Positions 49,945-55,554 of a stretch of DNA of 55,554 nt are shown one piece after another (the first letter of the stretch is position 1; each line of letters starts with the position of its first letter). The stretch is from an uncultured Clostridia bacterium. Lineage in GTDB: Bacteria > Bacillota > Clostridia > Christensenellales > CAG-917. The notes beneath the pieces are model-generated. The model was given only the letters and a program-made list of their open reading frames with translations. It searched no databases and had not been told where the DNA came from. Both the position numbers and the translations under genes were made by a program. The stretch lies in contig CAKQMI010000004.1 of NCBI GenBank assembly GCA_934254835.1, positions 1-55,554 of the forward strand, written 5' to 3'.

Positions 49945-51447
49945 TTATTTCGTGATTTTGAAATCGTCGCCGAAAAGATTTTTCAGCCTTTGAACGACGT
50001 CCTCCGACGTGTCGTCGTCGGTGACCTTGACGGTCAGTTTATACGGCTTGCCAGAAAGCGCGCCGAGTTTTTCTTCGATAAGTTTTTGGTTGTCGGGAAT
50101 ACTCACGACGGACGCGTCCGCCTTTGTCTTGAACAGCACCCTGAAAAAACTGCCGTTTGCCTCAACCCCGATATATTTGTTCATCGCAATCCCCAGCGCC
50201 ATGCACCTTTCCTTGCCCACGATTTCGGTGCGACAGGCGTCCCACAGCGCGTCGGGAGTGTCGATTTTTAGGTCATTTTTTTTTTGAAACGCAGGATTGA
50301 CTGCGCCTTGCGATACTGCCGATTCCAACTTTTTCAGCCGTTTTTCGATTTCGCTTTCGCCGTTCTCGACGGACGCTCTGACGACGGTCGCCTCAAACAT
50401 AATGCGAGGTTGCGTACTGTATCTTAATTCCCCCGAAAGCCCGTTGAACAAATCGAGAGCGTTCAGAAGATCGACGTTGCCCGAAAAATCGGCGATTTTC
50501 AAAAGATTTTCGTAAATGTCTTTCGGAAGTTTTAAGGCGGACTCGGCGTTTTTGCAGTTTTTGACGTAAATGACGTTCCTTATGGTCGTGGCGACGTCCT
50601 TGTTCAAAACGGCGATGTTTTTGCCAAAATTCGACAAATTGTCAACGATTGAAAGCGCGCGCGCCACCTCGTGCGAAAGCACCGCCTGCACAAGTTCCAA
50701 TACAACGTGCGGATCGGACGCCCCGAGGACTTCCAAAACGTCGTCGTAACTTATCGTGTCGCCCGCATAGGACGCGCACATATCGGCAATCGACAGACTG
50801 TCGCGGACACTGCCCTCAGCCGATGTCGCAATAAGATTTATTGCCTCGTCCGAATACTTTTTGCCGATGTCGTCGAAAATGCGCTTCAGATTGTCCGAAA
50901 TATCTTTGACGGACAGCAACTTGAAGTCAAACCTCATGCAACGCGACAAAATCGTCTGCGGAAGTTTGTGGACGTCGGTCGTCGCAAGAATGAACACGGC
51001 GTGTGACGGCGGTTCCTCCAAAGTCTTCAAAAGTGCGTTGAACGCGCTTGTCGAAAGCATGTGAACTTCGTCGATGATATACACTTTGTACTTGCCGACG
51101 ACGGGCGGATATTTGACCTTTTCGCGAAGGTCGCGGATTTCGTCGACGGTGCTGTTGGACGCGGCGTCGATTTCCAAAATATCCATATTGCCGGGCTTTT
51201 GAAGTTCCACACAAGCCGAGCACTTTCCGCAAGGGTTGCCGTCCACGGGATTTTCACAGTTTATTGCGCGCGCAAAAATCCTCGCGACGGTGGTTTTGCC
51301 CGTCCCGCGAGTCCCCGTGAAAAGGTATGCGTGCGAGATATTGTCCGATTTAATCTGATTGACAAGCGTCCTTACGATATGTTCCTGCCCGATGACCTCG
51401 TCAAAAGTCGTCGGACGGTACCTTCTGTACAATGAGATATGTGCCAT
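49945..51447 (-). CDS. dnaX: DNA polymerase III gamma/tau subunit
   Basis: Clamp-loader ATPase and replisome organiser. The 500-residue protein starts SLYRRYRPTTFDEVIGQEHI and has Walker A GTRGTGKT (45-52), zinc cysteines in CENPVDGNPCGKCSAC, DEVH (126-129), the sensor 1 segment ATTDVHKLP and the SRC motif near 168-170. Domain III ends near 365 and a short tail follows. At residues 388-391 the coding strand has ten A (50276-50285). Gain of one A, or a -1 ribosomal slip, meets TGA after Lys391; loss of one A meets TAA after Lys-Met-Thr. Both would give a gamma-like protein of about 391 residues. Confidence 0.95.
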   Translation of the reverse strand: MAHISLYRRYRPTTFDEVIGQEHIVRTLVNQIKSDNISHAYLFTGTRGTGKTTVARIFARAINCENPVDGNPCGKCSACVELQKPGNMDILEIDAASNSTVDEIRDLREKVKYPPVVGKYKVYIIDEVHMLSTSAFNALLKTLEEPPSHAVFILATTDVHKLPQTILSRCMRFDFKLLSVKDISDNLKRIFDDIGKKYSDEAINLIATSAEGSVRDSLSIADMCASYAGDTISYDDVLEVLGASDPHVVLELVQAVLSHEVARALSIVDNLSNFGKNIAVLNKDVATTIRNVIYVKNCKNAESALKLPKDIYENLLKIADFSGNVDLLNALDLFNGLSGELRYSTQPRIMFEATVVRASVENGESEIEKRLKKLESAVSQGAVNPAFQKKNDLKIDTPDALWDACRTEIVGKERCMALGIAMNKYIGVEANGSFFRVLFKTKADASVVSIPDNQKLIEEKLGALSGKPYKLTVKVTDDDTSEDVVQRLKNLFGDDFKITK

Positions 51448-51473
51448 CTGTTCACCTATATATTAGTGTAAAC

Positions 51474-51502
51474 AGTATATACCATTACATACGATTTTGC
51501 AA
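51474..51502 (-). promoter_or_regulatory. dnaX operon promoter
   Basis: TTGCAA (51497-51502), 17-bp spacer, TATACT (51474-51479) on minus. TGTAAAC (51467-51473) and GTTTACA (51505-51511) flank it as an inverted repeat. Confidence 0.65.
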
Positions 51503-51506
51503 CCGT

Positions 51507-52373
51507 TTACAATTCAGTCGCCAAATTTTTATAGCCGTTGACGATGCTAAGAGTTGCAAATCTCAGCCCCGCCGAAAGATAAAGTCCGTTAAATCCTGAC
51601 GTCGCGACGTTGTTTATCACCGCCTCGCAAGCCTTGATTTCCGCCTTGATTTTTATGAGTTCGGGAATACTTTTGTTTTTCAGCATTTTGTCAATATCGA
51701 TACTTAACGCGCGTATTTCAGACGATAAAGTTTTCAGATTGCTTTTTACTTGACTTTCGGTCATACTGCCGTCGTCATAAGAAACAGACAGTTCATAGAG
51801 TCTCGAAAAGGCGACATTTTCGTATTTCAACGCCCTTTCAACCCCCTCTTTTTTTCCAGCGTCACACCACGAAAGCGCGGGTTTTTTGATATTTATTTCG
51901 TATATGCACGCGCTGTTCCCGTTAAGTCTTTTTTTGACCTTTTCGGCGTCTTCTTTGGTTTTATAGCACGCAAGCGCAAGATAGTATTTTTTGTCGTAGA
52001 TTATGTACCCCGCACCACCAGACACGCGCGCCTCGTCTGCCGAAATCCTTGCAAGACTTTCGTCCGAAAACACGTCCGAACACACAACGTAATAAGTCGT
52101 CACGCCGTCGGTATTTTTGCCTTTTTCAAAGAAATTCATCACGCTCCCTTTCCCTGCAAGCGTTGCCAAAACAAAGGTCAGCGAAAAGCAAAGCACGATG
52201 GTTACGACCACGAACAAAGCCTGCTTATCGGCTTTTATTACCTTGCGATTTTTTGCCGTTTTTTCGGTTTTTCGTTTGGTTTTCCCCCTCGGTTTTTCGT
52301 GACGCCCGTCCTCTTTCCACACAAACGATTTGTATTTATAATCATCGTAATTTACGCCGTCGATTTTTTCCAT
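51507..52373 (-). CDS. single-pass membrane protein with possible SPOR-like domain
   Basis: A 288-residue protein: basic cytoplasmic head (1-50, many Lys/Arg), one transmembrane helix (about 52-72, ALFVVVTIVLCFSLTFVLATL) and an outer domain. Residues about 88-155 (YYVVCSDVFSDESLARISADEARVSGG followed by YYLALACYKTKEDAEKVKKRL) resemble a SPOR fold, which binds denuded glycan strands; the C-terminal half is helical. Family not certain. The ATG directly follows the T run of the preceding gene's terminator, and its only ribosome-site candidate, GGGG, is in the 3' arm of that hairpin. Confidence 0.6.
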   Translation of the reverse strand: MEKIDGVNYDDYKYKSFVWKEDGRHEKPRGKTKRKTEKTAKNRKVIKADKQALFVVVTIVLCFSLTFVLATLAGKGSVMNFFEKGKNTDGVTTYYVVCSDVFSDESLARISADEARVSGGAGYIIYDKKYYLALACYKTKEDAEKVKKRLNGNSACIYEINIKKPALSWCDAGKKEGVERALKYENVAFSRLYELSVSYDDGSMTESQVKSNLKTLSSEIRALSIDIDKMLKNKSIPELIKIKAEIKACEAVINNVATSGFNGLYLSAGLRFATLSIVNGYKNLATEL

Positions 52374-52400
52374 AAAAAAATACCCCGTAATTAGGGTATT
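52374..52400 (-). terminator. terminator of the dCMP deaminase gene, abutting the next start codon
   Basis: Seven-bp stem AATACCC/GGGTATT with an 8-nt loop and TTTTT on minus; the next base is the A of the downstream ATG at 52373. Confidence 0.7.
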
Positions 52401-52429
52401 CTTGAAATTTTGAAAATTGACTTTATCTT

Positions 52430-52879
52430 TTATTCTTCGTATCTTTCGACGAGAATATCCGCCTCGTCCAATATTTTTCTGGCAAACTCGTCGGGATAGC
52501 CCTCGCGATAGACAATGCGCTTTATTCCGCTGTTGACGATGATTTTTGCGCAAATACTGCAAGGCTGGTGCGTGCAATAAAGGGTTGCGCCCTCCAACGA
52601 TATGCCCAGTTTCGCCGCCTGACAAATGGCGTTTTGCTCGGCGTGGACGGCATAGCAAAGCTCGGCACGGGTGCCCGACGGAATATTCAAAATATCCCTC
52701 ATACATTCGCCCTTTTCAACGCAACTTTTGATGCCTTCGGGCGCGCCGTTGTAGCCTGTTGTCAAAATTCTTTTGTTTTTGGTGACGACCGCGCCCACCT
52801 GACGCCCCGTTCTATAACAACTCGACCACGTCGAAACGACGTTTGCCATTTCCATAAACCTTTTATCCCATTTATCCAT
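52430..52879 (-). CDS. dCMP deaminase (ComEB-like)
   Basis: Zinc enzyme of the cytidine/deoxycytidylate deaminase superfamily, turning dCMP to dUMP for dTMP synthesis. The 149-residue protein has the catalytic CYAVHAEQNAICQAA (HAE) and the zinc-binding HQPCSICAKII (PCxxC), plus the N-terminal SSCYRTGRQVGAVV. Length and motifs fit the dCMP deaminase group. Own promoter and terminator. Confidence 0.88.
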   Translation of the reverse strand: MDKWDKRFMEMANVVSTWSSCYRTGRQVGAVVTKNKRILTTGYNGAPEGIKSCVEKGECMRDILNIPSGTRAELCYAVHAEQNAICQAAKLGISLEGATLYCTHQPCSICAKIIVNSGIKRIVYREGYPDEFARKILDEADILVERYEE

Positions 52880-52909
52880 AGCGACCTCGCTTTGTTTAAT
52901 ATAGATATA

Positions 52910-52938
52910 ATAATATCACTATTTTTATATAATGTAAA
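52910..52938 (-). promoter_or_regulatory. promoter of the dCMP deaminase gene
   Basis: TTTACA (52933-52938), 17-bp spacer ending TGA, TATTAT (52910-52915) on minus. Divergent from the groESL promoter; the remaining intergenic sequence (52939-53077) is AT-rich with no other signal seen. Confidence 0.6.
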
Positions 52939-53077
52939 CAATTTATTTGCGTGCACAATTTCAATTTGACATTGATAAATTCATCAATTTTTTTATCGAT
53001 ATTTATCCGTCGTTTCGGTGTTTTTGAAAATGCGCGTTTTTTAGCGGAATTTTTTAATTTTTTCTGTCATAATACTA

Positions 53078-53106
53078 TTGACATCGCGATATATTGCGTG
53101 TATAAT
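53078..53106 (+). promoter_or_regulatory. groESL sigma-A promoter
   Basis: Perfect TTGACA (53078-53083), 17-bp spacer, TATAAT (53101-53106). The only promoter in the window with both consensus hexamers. Confidence 0.9.
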
Positions 53107-53116
53107 TACCATTGAA

Positions 53117-53143
53117 TTAGCAATCAAGGCGTTTGAGTGCTAA
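53117..53143 (+). promoter_or_regulatory. CIRCE operator (HrcA binding site)
   Basis: TTAGCAATC-N9-GAGTGCTAA, the standard CIRCE layout TTAGCACTC-N9-GAGTGCTAA with one change (C to A) in the left arm. It starts 10 bp after the -10 box, where HrcA would block transcription. hrcA itself is not in the window. Confidence 0.93.
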
Positions 53144-53183
53144 CAATCAAAAGCAATTTATCAATATATTTTCGGAGGTAAAT

Positions 53184-53471
53184 ATGACAATCAAACCTTT
53201 GTTTGACAAAGTTGTCGTTAAATCAATCGAAGCGGAAGAAAAAACCGCCAGCGGTATTCTTCTGCCCGGCACAGCGCAAGAAAAACCCCAGATGGCGGAA
53301 GTCGTGGCGGTAGGTCCCGGCGGTCTTATCGACGGCAAAGAAGTCACGATGCAAGTCAAAGTCGGAGATAAAGTATTGTACAGCAAGTACGCAGGAAGCG
53401 AGTTCAAGCTCGACGGCAAAGAAGTTATCATTCTTCGCCAAAGCGATATTCTCGCAATCGTGAACGAATAA
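53184..53471 (+). CDS. groES: co-chaperonin GroES
   Basis: Forms the heptameric lid of the GroEL chamber. The 95-residue protein begins MTIKPLFDKVVVK and has the mobile loop region EEKTASGILLPGTAQEKP and the roof loop GPGGLIDGKE. The ATG at 53184 follows GGAGG; an in-frame ATG farther upstream lies in the CIRCE region and was rejected. Confidence 0.97.
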   Translation: MTIKPLFDKVVVKSIEAEEKTASGILLPGTAQEKPQMAEVVAVGPGGLIDGKEVTMQVKVGDKVLYSKYAGSEFKLDGKEVIILRQSDILAIVNE

Positions 53472-53483
53472 GGAGGCTTTTGT

Positions 53484-55109
53484 ATGAGCAAACAATTCAA
53501 ATACGGCGAAGACGCTCGTCGCTCCCTCGAAAAGGGCGTGGACACTCTCGCCGATGCAGTTAAAATCACTTTGGGGCCGAAAGGCAGAAACGTCGTTCTT
53601 GACAAAAAGTTCGGCGCTCCCCTCATCACAAACGACGGCGTCACCATCGCAAAAGAAATCGAGCTTGAGGACGCTTTCGAAAACATGGGCGCACAGCTTG
53701 TCAGAGAAGTCTCTGTCAAAACCAACGACGTCGCTGGCGATGGGACAACCACCGCTGCGCTCCTTGCCCAGACCATTATCCGCGAAGGTATGAAAAATAT
53801 CGCCGCCGGTGCAAACCCGATGGTGTTGAAAAAAGGTATCGCGAAAGCAACCGAATTCACCGTTGAGGAACTCAAGAAAATCAGCAAACCCATCGAAAGC
53901 AAGACCGCAATCGCACAGGTTGCAAGCGTGTCTGCGGGCGACGAGGAAATCGGCGAGCTTCTTTCCGACGCATTTGAAAAGGTCGGCAAAGACGGCGTTA
54001 TCACCATCGACGAAAGCAAAACTATGAAGACCGAACTCAGCGTTGTCGAAGGTATGCAGTTCGACCGCGGTTACGCTTCGCCCTATATGATGACCAACCC
54101 CGACAAAATGGACGCGGTGCTCGAAGATCCGCTTATCCTCATCACCGATAAAAAAATCAGCGTTTTCCAAGAGTTGTTGCCCGTTTTGGAGCAAGTCGTA
54201 AAATCTGGACGCGGTCTGTTCATTATCGCCGAAGAAGTCGAAGGCGAGGCTCTCACCGCTCTCGTTTTGAACAAACTCAAAGGTGCAATCAAATGCGTTG
54301 CGGTCAAGGCTCCCGGCTACGGCGACAGACGCAAGGCTATGCTTGAAGACATCGCAATTTTGACCGGCGCAACCGTCATCTCGTCCGACCTCGGCTACGA
54401 AATCAAGGACGCCACCCTCGATATGCTGGGCAGTGCCAAAATGGTTCAGGTCGACAAGGACAACACCACTATCGTTGACGGCGCGGGCGATCCCGCTCTC
54501 ATTAAACAACGCGTTGTCGCAATCCAACACCAAATTTCCGAAAGCACCAGCGACTACGACAAGGAAAAACTTCAGGAACGTCTGGCAAAACTCTCGGGCG
54601 GTGTAGCAGTCGTCAGAGTCGGCGCGGCAACCGAAGTCGAAATGAAAGAAAGAAAACTCCGCATCGAGGACGCTCTTGCTGCAACTCGCGCGGCTGTCGA
54701 AGAAGGTATCGTCCCCGGCGGTGGTATCGCTCTGTTGTCAATCAGCGACAAAGTCTTGGAATACGCCAACACTTTCTCGGGCGACGAGAAAACCGGCGCA
54801 CTCATCATCGCCAAAGCCCTCACCGCTCCCATTAAGCAAATCGCCGAAAACGCCGGCGTCGACGGTGGAGTTATCGTTGACAACGTCCTGCGCTCCGGCA
54901 AGGCAAACTACGGCTACGACGCTCTCAAAAACGAGTTCTGCGATATGGTCAAAAAAGGTATCCTCGATCCGACAAAGGTCACTCGTTCCGCACTTCAAAA
55001 CGCGGCAAGCGTTTCGTCCACGTTGCTCACCACCGAGGTCATCGTTGCCGACAAGCCCGAGCCTATACCGCCGATGCCACAGGCACCTATGGGTGGTGAC
55101 ATGTACTAA
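53484..55109 (+). CDS. groL: chaperonin GroEL
   Basis: ATP-driven protein-folding chamber. The 541-residue protein has TLGPKGRNVVLDKKFGAP, the nucleotide site VAGDGTTTAALLAQ, the signature AAVEEGIVPGGG and an apical domain reading PYMMTNPDKMDAVLEDPLILITDKKIS. The tail is short (PMPQAPMGGDMY), with few GGM repeats. It follows groES by 12 bp with AAGGAGG. Confidence 0.97.
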   Translation: MSKQFKYGEDARRSLEKGVDTLADAVKITLGPKGRNVVLDKKFGAPLITNDGVTIAKEIELEDAFENMGAQLVREVSVKTNDVAGDGTTTAALLAQTIIREGMKNIAAGANPMVLKKGIAKATEFTVEELKKISKPIESKTAIAQVASVSAGDEEIGELLSDAFEKVGKDGVITIDESKTMKTELSVVEGMQFDRGYASPYMMTNPDKMDAVLEDPLILITDKKISVFQELLPVLEQVVKSGRGLFIIAEEVEGEALTALVLNKLKGAIKCVAVKAPGYGDRRKAMLEDIAILTGATVISSDLGYEIKDATLDMLGSAKMVQVDKDNTTIVDGAGDPALIKQRVVAIQHQISESTSDYDKEKLQERLAKLSGGVAVVRVGAATEVEMKERKLRIEDALAATRAAVEEGIVPGGGIALLSISDKVLEYANTFSGDEKTGALIIAKALTAPIKQIAENAGVDGGVIVDNVLRSGKANYGYDALKNEFCDMVKKGILDPTKVTRSALQNAASVSSTLLTTEVIVADKPEPIPPMPQAPMGGDMY

Positions 55110-55171
55110 GTCGCTTCGCTCTCAAAACGACAACTTCGTTGCCGTTTTGGAAAACGGGACAAACAACAGTC

Positions 55172-55200
55172 AAAGGCATCTATGAAAGATGCCTTTTTTT
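55172..55200 (+). terminator. groESL terminator
   Basis: Nine-bp stem AAAGGCATC/GATGCCTTT with a 7-nt loop and a T run, 62 bp after the groEL stop. Confidence 0.85.
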
Positions 55201-55255
55201 GTGTTGTTTTTCCCATAAGGGAACCTGCGCTTCGCTAACCCTTATTCCCTTTTCA

Positions 55256-55287
55256 CTTATTTTGAAAAACGTGGTTTTCAAAATAAG
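55256..55287. repeat. perfect 13-bp inverted repeat
   Basis: CTTATTTTGAAAA (55256-55268), 6-bp centre ACGTGG, TTTTCAAAATAAG (55275-55287). No T run follows, so it is not a standard terminator. Confidence 0.7.
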
Positions 55288-55372
55288 AACTGCGGATATT
55301 TAATGAGTTTTTAGAACCCCGAAAGAAACATCAAAACTACCCTAAAATCTTCCCGTTTTATAAAAGATTATT

Positions 55373-55400
55373 AAAGCACCGAGAAATCGGTGCTTTTTTT
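55373..55400 (+). terminator. terminator-like hairpin with GAAA tetraloop
   Basis: Ten-bp stem AAAGCACCGA/TCGGTGCTTT closed by GAAA, then a T run. No gene precedes it after the groESL terminator, so it may end a short RNA or act as a second-stage terminator. Confidence 0.7.
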
Positions 55401-55409
55401 ATAGAGAAA

Positions 55410-55439
55410 ACCGATTGCAACCGCAATCGGTAGTTTTTT
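55410..55439. terminator. further hairpin with T run
   Basis: Nine-bp stem ACCGATTGC/GCAATCGGT with loop AACC, followed by AG and six T; a short A run precedes it, so it may also act on minus. Confidence 0.6.
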
Positions 55440-55445
55440 ACAAGA

Positions 55446-55505
55446 TAAGGACGATAGTAGAATAGACAGTTATTTTGTATCGCCCTTACCCTATTGTCTA
55501 TTCTA
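55446..55505. repeat. two interleaved inverted repeats (pseudoknot order)
   Basis: TAAGGACGATA (55446-55456) pairs with TATCGCCCTTA (55478-55488), 10 of 11. TAGAATAGACA (55458-55468) pairs with TGTCTATTCTA (55495-55505), 11 of 11. The order A-B-a'-b' is that of an H-type pseudoknot, not of a nested hairpin. Confidence 0.5.
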
Positions 55506-55554
55506 AATTTGTCGGCTTACAATGTCCTGACTGCGCGCTGATACCAATCGCGAA

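Larger units (their letters stand above)
55110..55554. other. gene-free, hairpin-rich right edge
   Basis: About 445 bp after groEL without a credible gene. It holds at least six inverted repeats: the groEL terminator, an ATAAGGG/CCCTTAT hairpin (55215-55245), a perfect 13-bp hairpin (55256-55287), two more terminator-like hairpins, and an overlapping pair of inverted repeats (55446-55505). Confidence 0.7.

Noticed and set aside
51448..51506. SRP RNA gene upstream of dnaX, as in many Firmicutes
   Set aside because: The gap is about 60 bp and is taken up by the promoter; no SRP RNA core motif seen.
53083..53090. ATCGCGAT palindrome in the groESL promoter, also at 23503-23510
   Set aside because: Eight-bp palindromes are short; two copies in 55 kb with different positions relative to the promoter are not evidence of a shared operator.

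Overview
The window reads as a chromosome segment of an anaerobic, spore-lineage Bacillota (class Clostridia is my best guess; I cannot place it lower). Support: Shine-Dalgarno sites of the GGAGG type, sigma-A promoters, a CIRCE-controlled groES-groEL operon, spoVT and spoVB homologues, the redox repressor Rex, an OadB/OadG-type sodium-pump pair, and the Firmicutes order yicC-remA-gmk-rpoZ-coaBC-priA-def-fmt-rsmB-rlmN-rsgA-rpe. Almost every gene is on the minus strand. Only the Fe-S scaffold/GGGtGRT pair and groES-groEL are on plus.

Layout. 0.2-12.1 kb: one tightly overlapping operon (transcribed right to left from a promoter at 12.05-12.08 kb) for RNA, protein and nucleotide housekeeping; the PP2C phosphatase and PASTA kinase genes usual between rlmN and rsgA are absent. 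12.2-16.4 kb: pcrA-ligA, with a promoter so close to the ATG that the mRNA may be leaderless. 16.4-17.3 kb: a HAD phosphatase with the same arrangement. 17.4-18.8 kb: OadB/OadG-like sodium pump subunits. 18.85-19.13 kb: a 280-bp non-coding element with 28-bp terminal inverted repeats. 19.3-23.4 kb: aminotransferase-tyrS-yigZ-ilvE operon, divergent from the NifU-like scaffold and GGGtGRT genes (23.6-25.3 kb), whose 3' end is partly duplicated. 25.6-27.3 kb: a two-component system whose kinase carries its membrane helices at the C-terminus. 27.3-27.8 kb: a gene-free regulatory stretch with a relative of the 18.9-kb element, phased 11-bp repeats and a possible small RNA. 27.8-29.7 kb: an AT-rich lipoprotein and secreted cysteine peptidase, probably acquired. 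29.8-37.4 kb: guaA, a beta-helix-like protein, DUF2804, a membrane M28 peptidase, a lone PilT ATPase and an ECF S component. 37.6-41.3 kb: glycolytic operon pgk-tpiA-gpmI. 41.4-47.1 kb: rex-spoVT-spoVB-mazG-dusB-trmL. 47.2-48.9 kb: a MalY/PatB-type C-S lyase fused to a peroxiredoxin-like domain. 49.0-52.9 kb: dnaX-ybaB-recR, a membrane protein and dCMP deaminase. 53.1-55.1 kb: groES-groEL, followed by a hairpin-rich gene-free tail.

Most notable observations: an A10 slippery tract in dnaX where a slip in either direction meets a stop within three codons; the C-S lyase/peroxiredoxin fusion; the inverted-repeat element and its diverged relative; two intrinsic terminators whose 3' arm also holds the next gene's ribosome binding site; two candidate leaderless genes; and phased 11-bp repeats upstream of a possible small RNA beside a two-component system. 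All functional calls are from reading translated sequence by eye; no database search was run.
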